45,918 nt of DNA from Roseibacillus ishigakijimensis (GTDB taxonomy: Bacteria; Verrucomicrobiota; Verrucomicrobiia; Verrucomicrobiales; Akkermansiaceae), in NCBI RefSeq assembly GCF_016595415.1, contig NZ_JAENIO010000033.1, forward strand, positions 1 to 45,918, given 5' to 3'. The stretch's first letter is position 1. Every line of letters starts with the position of its first letter. The notes below the pieces were generated by a model, which saw only the letters and a program-made list of their open reading frames with translations, was not told the DNA's origin and made no database searches. The position numbers were made by a program, and so were the translations under genes. Shown in pieces: positions 30,156-38,680 of this stretch.

Positions 30156-30190
30156 GATAACTTTTTACTACTAGATTTTTTCGTAATTCA

Positions 30191-32818
30191 ATGGCTTCTG
30201 ACGAAATCAAAAGAGTGAATGTGGCCGACGAGATGTCGGGTGCCTTCCTTGACTACTCCATGTCCGTGATCGTGTCGCGGGCATTGCCGGATGCACGTGA
30301 TGGCCTCAAGCCGTCGCAACGGCGCATTCTTTACGCAATGCACAACGACCTTTCCCTCACTCCGACCAAGCCGTATTTGAAGTGCGCGCGCATCGTGGGG
30401 GACACCATGGGTAAGTATCACCCCCACGGCGACAGCGCAATTTACTCCACCTTGGTCAACATGGCCCAACCTTGGAGTCTCAAGGAAACGCTGGTCGATG
30501 GGCAAGGGAACTTCGGCTCGGTGGAAGGCGACGCCGCAGCGGCGATGCGATACACCGAGGCCCGCATGACTCACATGGGGTCGGCCATGATGATCGACCT
30601 CGAGAAGGAGACGGTCGATATGACCGACACCTACGATGAGCGCTCGGTGGAGCCCACCGTTTTGCCCGCAGCCATTCCCAATCTTCTCGTCAATGGGGGC
30701 ACGGGCATCGCGGTCGGCATGGCGACCAATATCCCGCCACATAACTTGGGAGAAGTCATCGATGGGGTGTGTGCCCGTATTGACAATCCCACCATCTCGC
30801 TGGACGAGATGAAGCTCATCATTAAGGGACCGGATTTCCCTATGAAGTGCCAGATCCGGGGCACCAAGGGCATCGACAGCTACTTTGCCTCCGGGCGAGG
30901 TAGTGTGAAGATGCGCGGTGAAATCGAGATTGATGAAAAGGACTCCGGGGCCGCCATCCTGACCATCACCCAAGTGCCCTTTGGCGTGAACCGTGCCACC
31001 CTGCAGCAGCGGATCGCCGAATTGGTGCGGGAGAAAATCCTCACTGATATCTCGGGCATGCGTGACCTGTCCGACGAACAGACCCGGATTGAGATCACCC
31101 TCAAGCGTGATGCCCGTCCGCAAGTGGTGGTCAACCAGCTTTTCAAGCTCACCGCCCTCGAGACCTCCTTCGGGGTCAATATGCTGGCCATTCACGAGCG
31201 TCGCCCCAAGCAATTGGGACTGCTCGATGCTCTCGATGCCTACATCGAGCACCGTCGCGAAGTGGTCATCCGCCGGACCCGCTACCTTTTGCGCAAAGCG
31301 GAAGAAAAGGCCGAGAGCCTAGAAGCCTTCCTCCTCGCTCTGGGGCATCTCGACGATTTCATTCGCATTATTCGCGAGTCCAAGAATCGCGACGAGGCGC
31401 GCGTGCGCCTGAAGGCTTACGATTTCTCCACCGCCACTGCCGAGCAGCTGGGCATTCTCATCCGCTCCCAGCCCTCGGTGCGCGGCGATCGCTACGTCTT
31501 TACCGATCGGCAGGTCAATTCTATCCTGGAGCTCCGTCTTTACCAGCTCACCGCGCTGGAGCAGGACAAGGTCAAGGGCGATTACGACGATATCCTGGTC
31601 GCCATTAAGGACTTCCTCGACATTTTGGGCAGTGAGCAGCGGGTGCTTGGCATCATCAAGGACGAGCTCCTGGCCATTAAGGATAAGTTCGCCACTCCGC
31701 GCTTGTGCGAAATCGTGCCCGACGATGGGGACATCGCCATTGAGGACCTCATCGCCAATGACGGCATGATTGTCTCCCTCAGTCACCGGGGCTACATCAA
31801 GCGCACCGCCGCCAGTGAATACCGGGTGCAGAGTCGCGGGGGCAAAGGCATGCGGGGGATGGAGACCCGGGGAGCCAATGATGACGAAGATGATTTCGTG
31901 GAAACTCTCTTCAGTGCCGGGGCCCACGACTACCTGCTCTTTTTCACCAATACGGGGCGCGCCTATGTCGAACGGGTCTACGAATTGCCCGAGGGTTCGC
32001 GTGCCTCCAAAGGCCGCAACATCAAGAACGTGCTCAATCTTCAGGCGGAGGAAAAAGTGGCCACGGTCCTGCGGGTCGAGCGCCTGCTCAATGAGCGGGG
32101 TGAGGACGAGACCTTTGCCGAGGGCAAGGGCTTTGTCTTCTTTGCCACCCGGTCGGGCAAGGTGAAGAAGACCCCGCTCTACGATTTCCGCAATTTCCGC
32201 AAGGATGGCATCATCGCTATCAAGCTGGAAGAGGATAACGAGCTCATTGGAGTGCGCCTCACCACGGGTAGCGACGAGGTGATTCTGGCTACCCATCGGG
32301 GATTGAGTTTGCGCTTTGACGAAACCCAGTCCCGCAGCATGGGACGCACCGCCGCCGGGGTGGCGGGCATCAAGCCGGTGGGCGATGACTTCGTGGTCGG
32401 CCTGGCCCTGGTGGATGAGGAATCAACTCTTCTCGTGGCCAGCGAAAACGGGCTCGGCAAGCGCACCGCCTTCGAAGAATACCGGCTCCAATCCCGTGGG
32501 GGCAAAGGCATTATCACAATGAAGGTGACCGATAAGACCGGCCCGGTGGTCGGCTCTCTGGCAGTCAAACCGGAGGACGAACTCATGCTCATGACCAATG
32601 GGGGTCTCTCCATCCGCATCAAAGTGGACCAGGTCCGCGAAACCGGCCGCAGTGCCCAGGGGGTCAAGTTGCTCACCTTGAAAGAGGGAGAAAAGCTGCA
32701 GGGCATCGCCCGCGTGATTCCCGATGCCGATAGCTCGCTCGAAGAAGAGGGGGAGAGGGAACCTGCTGATGAGGCCGCTAGCGATGCTCCTGAAGAAGGT
32801 GCGGGAAGTGAGGAGTAG
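30191..32818 (+). CDS. gyrA: DNA gyrase subunit A
   Basis: 875 residues. Breakage-reunion subunit; the catalytic Tyr lies in EARMTHMGSAM upstream context following AAAMRYTE. The quinolone-determining region reads KYHPHGDSAIYSTLVNMAQP: Ser82 matches E. coli Ser83, but the position of E. coli Asp87 is Ser86. The C-terminal beta-pinwheel contains a GyrA-box variant, QSRGGKGMRG, and a second related segment, QSRGGKGIITMK. The last 25 residues are an acidic tail, as in other gyrases where such tails tune supercoiling. It is cotranscribed with gyrB. Confidence 0.98.
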   Translation: MASDEIKRVNVADEMSGAFLDYSMSVIVSRALPDARDGLKPSQRRILYAMHNDLSLTPTKPYLKCARIVGDTMGKYHPHGDSAIYSTLVNMAQPWSLKETLVDGQGNFGSVEGDAAAAMRYTEARMTHMGSAMMIDLEKETVDMTDTYDERSVEPTVLPAAIPNLLVNGGTGIAVGMATNIPPHNLGEVIDGVCARIDNPTISLDEMKLIIKGPDFPMKCQIRGTKGIDSYFASGRGSVKMRGEIEIDEKDSGAAILTITQVPFGVNRATLQQRIAELVREKILTDISGMRDLSDEQTRIEITLKRDARPQVVVNQLFKLTALETSFGVNMLAIHERRPKQLGLLDALDAYIEHRREVVIRRTRYLLRKAEEKAESLEAFLLALGHLDDFIRIIRESKNRDEARVRLKAYDFSTATAEQLGILIRSQPSVRGDRYVFTDRQVNSILELRLYQLTALEQDKVKGDYDDILVAIKDFLDILGSEQRVLGIIKDELLAIKDKFATPRLCEIVPDDGDIAIEDLIANDGMIVSLSHRGYIKRTAASEYRVQSRGGKGMRGMETRGANDDEDDFVETLFSAGAHDYLLFFTNTGRAYVERVYELPEGSRASKGRNIKNVLNLQAEEKVATVLRVERLLNERGEDETFAEGKGFVFFATRSGKVKKTPLYDFRNFRKDGIIAIKLEEDNELIGVRLTTGSDEVILATHRGLSLRFDETQSRSMGRTAAGVAGIKPVGDDFVVGLALVDEESTLLVASENGLGKRTAFEEYRLQSRGGKGIITMKVTDKTGPVVGSLAVKPEDELMLMTNGGLSIRIKVDQVRETGRSAQGVKLLTLKEGEKLQGIARVIPDADSSLEEEGEREPADEAASDAPEEGAGSEE

Positions 32819-32841
32819 GCGGTGAGACCAGGGGCTTTCCG

Positions 32842-32882
32842 AATGAGGAGGGCGGGAGTGACCGTTGCCCCCGCTCTCATTC
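32842..32882 (+). terminator. Imperfect stem-loop after gyrA
   Basis: GAATGAGGAGGGCGGG pairs, with a few bulged bases, with CCCGCTCTCATTC about 11 bases later. There is no T-run, so it is either a Rho-dependent 3' end structure or a weak terminator between gyrA and the permease gene. Confidence 0.45.
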
Positions 32883-32917
32883 CTTGACTCGTCGGTCAGC
32901 AGCCGTAGGTCTTGGCC

Positions 32918-34027
32918 ATGGCGTGTGACTGTGGGGATGAGGCCCGGGAAAAAGAAGCGGATTCCTGTTGTGGAAGCTCCCAAGCGAGCGAAAGCGGCTG
33001 TTGCGGCGGAGGTCAGGGAGGGACTCGCTTGGATTGGCTCCTGTGGGGGTCACTGCTGCTGGTCGCTGCCGGAATGGCGGGTCATTTGCTAGGTGGCGGG
33101 CCCCAGTGGTGGCACACCTTTAGCCACGGGATCTGGGAGCTGATGGTGAAGGCCTGGTGGGGAATTCTCATCGGGATCGCGGCCGTTGGGATCTTGGGAC
33201 AAGTGCCCAAGGAGGTGGTCGCGGGCTTACTCGGCCGGGGCGGCAGTTTTTCGGGAATCTTGCGCGCGACCTTTGCGGGAACTCTGCTGGATTTGTGCAA
33301 TCACGGCATCCTGATGGTGGGGATGCAGCTTTACCGCAAGGGGGCCTCTCTCGGCCAGACGGTTGCTTTTCTCGTCGCCAGTCCTTGGAACTCCCTGTCT
33401 TTGACCTTGATTTTGATCGGTTTGATCGGCTGGCAGTGGACGCTCGTTTTCATCGTCCTCTCGATGCTGATCGGCATTTCAAGCGGGTTCGCCATCGACC
33501 GGCTGGTAGCGGCGGGTCGCTTGCCGGCAAATGAGAATGAGGTGGTGCTGGCAGAGGATTACCGTCTCGGGGACGGACTTCGTGAGGGGTGGCGGAATGT
33601 CCGCCCGAGTTCGCGTAATCTCGGAAAAATGGTGCGCACCGGGCTGAGCGAGTCGCGCATGATTTTGCGTTGGATTTTCTTCGGTTTCGTCCTCGCTGCC
33701 GCCATTCGGGCCTTTGTCCCCACCGGGGTTTTTGAGCAGTATTTTGGCCCCACTCTGGTCGGCCTCCTCCTCACTTTGGTAGCGACCACAATCTTGGAAG
33801 TGTGTTCCGAGGGCTCCAGCCCCATTGCCGCGGACTTGCTGAACCGGGCCGCTGCGCCGGGGAATGCCTTTACTTTTCTCATGGCCGGAGCGGCGACCGA
33901 TTATACCGAGATAATGGCCTTGCGGGAGACCACTCGATCTTGGAAAGCAACCTTGGCGCTGCCTCTTCTCACCACTCCGCAAATTCTCGTGGTCGCTTGG
34001 ATTCTCAATCAGTCGGCGGCGTTTTAA
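32918..34027 (+). CDS. DUF318/ArsP-family permease with a cysteine-rich N terminus
   Basis: About 369 residues from the ATG at 32918. Two four-helix-like halves of membrane segments joined by a cytoplasmic loop (about 200-245), the layout of the DUF318 permease family (PF03773), some of whose members export organoarsenicals (ArsP). Conserved polar intramembrane blocks are TLLDLCNHGILMVG and LEVCSEGSSPIAADL, each with a Cys. The soluble N terminus holds six Cys, at 3, 5, 17, 18, 28 and 29: a CxC and two vicinal pairs, which suits soft-metal or trivalent arsenic binding. Substrate is an inference. It is 100 bases after gyrA and probably has its own promoter. Confidence 0.8.
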   Translation: MACDCGDEAREKEADSCCGSSQASESGCCGGGQGGTRLDWLLWGSLLLVAAGMAGHLLGGGPQWWHTFSHGIWELMVKAWWGILIGIAAVGILGQVPKEVVAGLLGRGGSFSGILRATFAGTLLDLCNHGILMVGMQLYRKGASLGQTVAFLVASPWNSLSLTLILIGLIGWQWTLVFIVLSMLIGISSGFAIDRLVAAGRLPANENEVVLAEDYRLGDGLREGWRNVRPSSRNLGKMVRTGLSESRMILRWIFFGFVLAAAIRAFVPTGVFEQYFGPTLVGLLLTLVATTILEVCSEGSSPIAADLLNRAAAPGNAFTFLMAGAATDYTEIMALRETTRSWKATLALPLLTTPQILVVAWILNQSAAF

Positions 34028-34063
34028 CTAGGTGACCCGCCCGGTAAGGAGGATTTTTGCGAG

Positions 34064-34096
34064 ATGCGAGCAACCACTGGCGTAGTTGGTGGTTGA
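34064..34096 (+). CDS. Putative 10-residue leader peptide before the DUF1800 gene
   Basis: A Shine-Dalgarno AAGGAGG (34046-34052) lies 11 bases before an ATG at 34064 that encodes MRATTGVVGG and stops at TGA 34094-34096, directly next to the ATG of the DUF1800 gene at 34097. This SD is the best in the region and belongs to the small frame, not to the large gene. Inside the frame CAACCAC (34071-34077) pairs with GTGGTTG (34089-34095), a hairpin that ends one base before the large gene's start. Translation of the leader would open it, so stop-start coupling is likely. It could also be a broken N-terminal extension, since both frames are in register. Confidence 0.5.
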   Translation: MRATTGVVGG

Positions 34097-35590
34097 ATGA
34101 AGGCGATGGACGAGATTTCTGATGACTGGACTAAGGAGGAGGCCGCGCATTTGCTGAATCGGGCGGGTTTCGGAGGCACTCCGCAGGAAATCAACAAGTT
34201 CCATCAGCGGGGACGGTATGCGGCGGTGGATTGGCTGCTGGAGGCTCGCAATACCAAGAACTTTGAGCCCCTCGCGTGGACCAAGGTGCCGGGCGAAAAG
34301 CTCTTGGCCGATTTCCAGGAACAGCAGAAGGAGCTGCGAGCCTTGGATGGCAAAGAGCGCGAGCTGCTGCGCCGGGAGCAGAACCAGGAGCGCAATCGCA
34401 CCTACCGCGAGCAATCACGGTCCCTGGTCGGGCAGTGGATCAATCGCATGATTCGCACCGAGGCTCCACTCACCGAAAAGATGATGCTTTTCTGGCACGA
34501 TCACTTTCCGGTGAGTAGTCAGAAGGTGCGTTTTGCCAAATTGCTCTGGATGCAGCAGGAGCTGTTTCGCAAAGAAGCCCTCGGTAATTTCGGCCGCCTC
34601 ACTCACGGGATCGCCCAGGACCCGGCGATGATGATTTATCTCGATTCTGTGCAATCGAGTAAAAGGAAACCCAACGAGAACTTCGCCCGTGAGCTGTTGG
34701 AACTCTTCACTTTGGGAGAAGGTCATTATAGCGAGGAAGATATCAAGGAGGCGGCCCGGGCCTTCACGGGCTATCGCCTGGAGCGCTATTCTGGCAAAGT
34801 CCACTTCCAGAAGCGGCAGTGGGATGAGGGGGAGAAGACCATCCTCGGCAAGACGGCAAAGTTCGATGGCGCGGGCGTGGTCAGTCACGTCCTCACCCAT
34901 CCCCGCTGCGGCCAGTATCTCGCGGGCAAGTTGTGGCGGTTTTTTGCTTACGATAATCCTTCCGAGGAACTCATCTCGCGCTTGGGGCAGCTCTTCACTG
35001 CGCAAAATTACGAGCTGCGTCCGCTTCTGCGGGAAATCTTCCTAAGCCCCGAATTCTACACGGCGCAGGCCCTGCGCTCCCAAATCAAGAGCCCCATCGA
35101 CTACCTGGTGATGATGCACCGTCAGTTGGAGTTGCCCGCCATCGATCCGCTCGTCAGTGAGCAGGTGCTCAAGCAACTGGGGCAAGTTCCCTACGACCCG
35201 CCCAACGTCGCGGGTTGGGATTGGGGGCAGGCTTGGGTCAATACCAATACCCTGCTTTCCCGCTATCATCTCGCCGGAATCGTGACCGGGGTCGGGGGCG
35301 ATCCCGCGATGATGACCGGCGGCAAAGGGCGGCCTTTCCTCAATCGCGGACTGCAGAAAAAGCTGCGCCAGCCGGACTTCGAAAAATTGGTGCCCCGTGA
35401 GATGAGGAAAGAGATATCTTCTCTCGTCGACGACTTGGCCTTTCGCCTCTTTCAAAGCCCCTTGTCGGAGAAGAACCGCACCGCCTTCGAGAGTTATGCC
35501 CGTGCCAAAAAGGGCGCCGTCTTTACCAACACCGAGGTGGCCGAGCTGGTTCACCTCATGATGTCCACCCCCGCTTATCAATTAACCTGA
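34097..35590 (+). CDS. DUF1800 family protein
   Basis: 497 residues. The DUF1800 opening HLLNRAGFGGTPQEINKF is followed by family blocks such as EKMMLFWHDHFPVSSQKV, PNENFARELLELFTLGEGHY and FYTAQALRSQIKSPIDYLV, with PYDPPNVAGWDWGQAW near residue 370. No signal peptide is visible, though many relatives are exported. The biochemical role of DUF1800 is unknown. It is almost always paired with a DUF1501 gene in Planctomycetota and Verrucomicrobiota, as here, 19 bases downstream. Its start is overlapped by a leader-peptide hairpin. Confidence 0.93.
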   Translation: MKAMDEISDDWTKEEAAHLLNRAGFGGTPQEINKFHQRGRYAAVDWLLEARNTKNFEPLAWTKVPGEKLLADFQEQQKELRALDGKERELLRREQNQERNRTYREQSRSLVGQWINRMIRTEAPLTEKMMLFWHDHFPVSSQKVRFAKLLWMQQELFRKEALGNFGRLTHGIAQDPAMMIYLDSVQSSKRKPNENFARELLELFTLGEGHYSEEDIKEAARAFTGYRLERYSGKVHFQKRQWDEGEKTILGKTAKFDGAGVVSHVLTHPRCGQYLAGKLWRFFAYDNPSEELISRLGQLFTAQNYELRPLLREIFLSPEFYTAQALRSQIKSPIDYLVMMHRQLELPAIDPLVSEQVLKQLGQVPYDPPNVAGWDWGQAWVNTNTLLSRYHLAGIVTGVGGDPAMMTGGKGRPFLNRGLQKKLRQPDFEKLVPREMRKEISSLVDDLAFRLFQSPLSEKNRTAFESYARAKKGAVFTNTEVAELVHLMMSTPAYQLT

Positions 35591-35609
35591 ACCTTGTAGA
35601 ACTTGAGTC

Positions 35610-36935
35610 ATGAGTGATTATTTCAAAACGCGCCGCGAATTCCTGCGCACCGGCATCTGGGGAGCCTCCGCCTCCTGGACCTTGCCCCTTTTTTTGCAGC
35701 GGACCTTTGGCGAGATCGACGTCGCTTCCCGCGATTTGGCCGTGCAAGCGGCGAGTGGCAAGGATGATGAAATCCTGGTCGTGCTCCAAATGGCTGGCGG
35801 CAACGACGGTCTCAATACCCTCGTCCCCTTTGGCGATGAGGAGTATCACAAAGCTCGTCCGACCCTGGCCAAAAAGGAGAAAGACCTTATCCGCCTCACA
35901 GATGGGCTCGGTCTCAATGACAACCTCAAGGCCCTCGGAGGACTCTACGATGAGGGTGAGCTCGCGATCGTGCAGGGAGTTGGCTACCCGAATCCCAACC
36001 GCTCGCACTTTGTCTCCACCACCATTTGGGAAACTGCCGATCCCGCCGCCCGCTCCAACACCGGCTGGCTGGGACGCTACTTCGACAATCAATGCGAAGG
36101 TAGCGATCCCATGATCGGCGTCAGTCTGCGCAAGACCCAGCCCGAGTCCTTTGGCGCACAGCAGAATCCCGGCATCAGCCTTTCCGCCCCTGAGCTCTAT
36201 CGCTGGATTCACGGGGGAGACAATCTCTCGGAAGCGCAGGAAGCCTTCGCAGGGCTCAATGCTCCCGCCATGGGCCTGGAGGAGGGAATGGCCGAACTCG
36301 CCGCCGGGGACTCCATCAGCGAGGTCGGCGCGCCCGGCACCGTGGTGGGCGAGGACAATGCGGCCTATCTGGAACGCGTCGCCCTCAATGCCCAGGTCAG
36401 CTCCGAGGAAGTGGTCAAGTTGGCTCGCAAGCACAAATCGCAGGCCAACTACCCGGGCACCCAGTTGGGGCAGAGCCTCGGTCTGGTCGGGCGCATGATC
36501 GCCGGAGGCATGCCCACCCGGGTCTACTACGTCAATCATGGTGGCTTCGACACCCACCGCCAGCAGGAGGGTCGCCACGACCAGCTCCTGGGCCAGATGG
36601 ACGACGCCTTGAAGGCCTTTTTCGCCGATCTCAAGGCGCAGGGGAACTACCAGCGGGTCACCGTGATGACCTTTTCCGAGTTCGGCCGCCGCGTGGGGGA
36701 GAATGCCAGCGCGGGCACCGACCACGGGCAAGGTTCCTGTCTCTTTGTGGCGGGTGGGGGCGTCAAGGGCGGCCTTTACGGTCAATATCCCAGCCTCACT
36801 GATCTGAGCCGGGGCGACCTCAAGTTCACCACCGATTTCCGCAAAGTCTACGCCACCCTTCTTGACGGTTGGCTCAAGACTGATTCCCAGAAGATTCTGG
36901 GGAAAAAATTCGCAGGGCTGGGCTTTTTGGGATAG
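35610..36935 (+). CDS. DUF1501 family protein with Tat signal
   Basis: 441 residues. The N terminus has a twin-arginine signal, TRREFLRTGIWGASASW, so it should cross the inner membrane folded. The family blocks are all present: LQMAGGNDGLNTLVPFGDE, HFVSTTIWETADP, a HGGFDTHRQQ block, and TFSEFGRRVGENASAGTDHG near residue 355. The fold is related to sulfatase/alkaline-phosphatase-like enzymes, but no reaction is established for the family. It probably works with the DUF1800 protein upstream. Its stop is 5 bases from the end of the convergent aquaporin gene. Confidence 0.93.
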   Translation: MSDYFKTRREFLRTGIWGASASWTLPLFLQRTFGEIDVASRDLAVQAASGKDDEILVVLQMAGGNDGLNTLVPFGDEEYHKARPTLAKKEKDLIRLTDGLGLNDNLKALGGLYDEGELAIVQGVGYPNPNRSHFVSTTIWETADPAARSNTGWLGRYFDNQCEGSDPMIGVSLRKTQPESFGAQQNPGISLSAPELYRWIHGGDNLSEAQEAFAGLNAPAMGLEEGMAELAAGDSISEVGAPGTVVGEDNAAYLERVALNAQVSSEEVVKLARKHKSQANYPGTQLGQSLGLVGRMIAGGMPTRVYYVNHGGFDTHRQQEGRHDQLLGQMDDALKAFFADLKAQGNYQRVTVMTFSEFGRRVGENASAGTDHGQGSCLFVAGGGVKGGLYGQYPSLTDLSRGDLKFTTDFRKVYATLLDGWLKTDSQKILGKKFAGLGFLG

Positions 36936-36940
36936 CGGTT

Positions 36941-37699
36941 CTACCTTGGTGTCGGAGGATGTTTGGCTAACAGGCCTCCACCGATGGCACCCAGACAGGG
37001 TGCGAGGAGGTAGACCAGCCACCAGCTCGCGCCATTCACTTGAAAGGGCAAGCGGCCCCACCCCGCGAGAGAAGAAAAAAATCGTGGTGCCAAGTCTCGG
37101 GCAGGATTGAATCCGGCCATCGAGAAAGGAGCGAAGAGGCTGATGAGAACAGTTAAAGTCATGCCAATTGCCAAGGAGAGAAACCACGGCGGGAAAGGAG
37201 GACGACGTTTGTCGGTGAGGAGAAAAATCACGAAAGCCAGTAGGCCGGTTCCGAGAAACTCGGCGAGTGCCGCCGTTTGAGTGCTGATCGAAGGGCTATG
37301 AAATTCCCCGAAAATGCGAGCTGTCTGTTCACTTCCCTGCTCGCTCCGTTGAATGCCTATCCTGTTTTCATAAGATGCCAACGGTTCGTGAATGAGAAGA
37401 TACAGAACAGTAGCCGCTAGAAATGCTCCCAAAAATTGCCCGGCCAGGTAGAGAGGGAGATGCTTTTTATCAAGCTCTCCCGCGCAACAGAAAGCTAGCG
37501 AAATGGCGGGATTCAAGTGGGCACCACTGAGCGGAGCGGCTAGCAGAATCGCGATCATGAGTCCTAAACCCCAGATAATGGCGATGGCGAAAAGGTCCCC
37601 GAAAGAGTCGAAAATGACCGAACCTGCGACTGCCCCACAGCCAAAGAATACAAGTAGAAAGGTTCCGAGAACTTCTCCGCTGATGATTGCGCGTTTCAT
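36941..37699 (-). CDS. Aquaglyceroporin-type MIP channel
   Basis: About 252 residues from the ATG at 37699, 14 bases after the stop of the gene before it; a TTG at 37723 would overlap that gene. Six membrane helices and two NPA half-helices: SGAHLNPAISL and AGFNPARDLAPRFF. The Asp after the second NPAR is the mark of glycerol facilitators (GlpF) rather than water-only channels. Such channels pass glycerol and, in several bacteria, arsenite or antimonite as uncharged hydroxides. A loop of about 30 residues between the halves (IQRSEQGSEQTARIFGEF) is unusual. It is the last gene of an apparent operon with the GTPase at 39865. Confidence 0.9.
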   Translation of the reverse strand: MKRAIISGEVLGTFLLVFFGCGAVAGSVIFDSFGDLFAIAIIWGLGLMIAILLAAPLSGAHLNPAISLAFCCAGELDKKHLPLYLAGQFLGAFLAATVLYLLIHEPLASYENRIGIQRSEQGSEQTARIFGEFHSPSISTQTAALAEFLGTGLLAFVIFLLTDKRRPPFPPWFLSLAIGMTLTVLISLFAPFSMAGFNPARDLAPRFFSSLAGWGRLPFQVNGASWWLVYLLAPCLGAIGGGLLAKHPPTPR

Positions 37700-37713
37700 T
37701 CCTCGGAGTTCTA

Positions 37714-38673
37714 TTAGCAGCAAGCTCCGCCAGCTTGAAAGTAAACCATTTCACTCTTGGAGTTGATCCAAGTGGTGAATTCGATATCGAGAGGCAGGAT
37801 TTGGGAGCGCGCGTCGGTGGGGACAAAAGTGAGCACCCCTCGTGCGGCGAGCCGGGGGTAGATAGCGAGCTGCCACCACTCATCGAAGCCATAATTCGGC
37901 CACTGATTCGCTTTCACGGGAACCGGACGACAACCGGGGAGCTCGACCAATTTCGGCATGGTGCCCCGGCGATTGTGCCAGATGAAGGCCTCCATCCATT
38001 GGCGAATCGCGACTCCTCCTCTGGCTCCCATGTGACCACCGAGGAGGGGGCGGTAGGCCACATTCTCACGGATAGGGGCATTGTAGTAGCCGGGCACCCG
38101 CCACAGCGAGAGTTCGCTCTCGTGCATGGCGTGGGTGCGGGCCAGCTCTTCTTCTGCAAAGCGAATCCGGTCCGTGTCCATAACGGTGATCAGCTTGCCG
38201 CGTTCAGCGAGGGCGAGAAAGCGCCAGAAGCCCCCTGGACAATAGCGCTGCGAAGAACTTTTCATGTGCTGAACCTCAAAGCCGGCCTCGGTGAGGGGGG
38301 CGATGAGAAAGTCGAGATCGGCAGCCAGATAGACTCGAAAGCAGACCTCCGGATGCTTCCGGGTCAGTGCGGGGCCGTGGAGCAGGAGAGGCTCGACATA
38401 GCTCTCGTAGGGATCAAAGCGGCGCACCAGTCCCCAGCGCCGCGCCTGGGTGAGACGCTGCCAGGTGGGGGTGACGAGGTCGGGTTGATCCGCGTTCACA
38501 TTCTTCCAAAAGAGGGTCATGGTCACAATGTGGCGACGACCCCGTTGCCGATTGTAAACTTTGGAGACGCCGAGCATTTCTTCGAATTCGGCTCGCTCAC
38601 CCGTGGTGACCTCCTGCTCATACTCTTCCAGTTGATCGTCGGTGAGATAGGGAAAGATTTGCGTCCAAGACAT
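37714..38673 (-). CDS. Unrecognised protein with C-terminal GGACC tail
   Basis: 319 residues, cytosolic by composition. I do not recognise a named family. A segment at about residues 105-180 (FRVYLAADLDFLIAPLTEAG, then KLITVMDTDRIRF) looks like the Rossmann core and DxD of a small GT-A glycosyltransferase, but this is weak. The protein ends QAGGACC, two vicinal Cys after a flexible Gly pair, a typical exposed metal or metalloid ligand. It starts 8 bases after the end of the G3E GTPase gene and ends just before the aquaglyceroporin, so the three are likely cotranscribed. A client of the GTPase metallochaperone or a metal-linked enzyme are both possible. Confidence 0.55.
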   Translation of the reverse strand: MSWTQIFPYLTDDQLEEYEQEVTTGERAEFEEMLGVSKVYNRQRGRRHIVTMTLFWKNVNADQPDLVTPTWQRLTQARRWGLVRRFDPYESYVEPLLLHGPALTRKHPEVCFRVYLAADLDFLIAPLTEAGFEVQHMKSSSQRYCPGGFWRFLALAERGKLITVMDTDRIRFAEEELARTHAMHESELSLWRVPGYYNAPIRENVAYRPLLGGHMGARGGVAIRQWMEAFIWHNRRGTMPKLVELPGCRPVPVKANQWPNYGFDEWWQLAIYPRLAARGVLTFVPTDARSQILPLDIEFTTWINSKSEMVYFQAGGACC

Positions 38674-38680
38674 GGCTCTT

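Noticed and set aside
34097-36935. DUF1800/DUF1501 pair as a new system.
   Set aside because: The pair is widespread in Planctomycetota and Verrucomicrobiota; only the leader in front of it is noteworthy.
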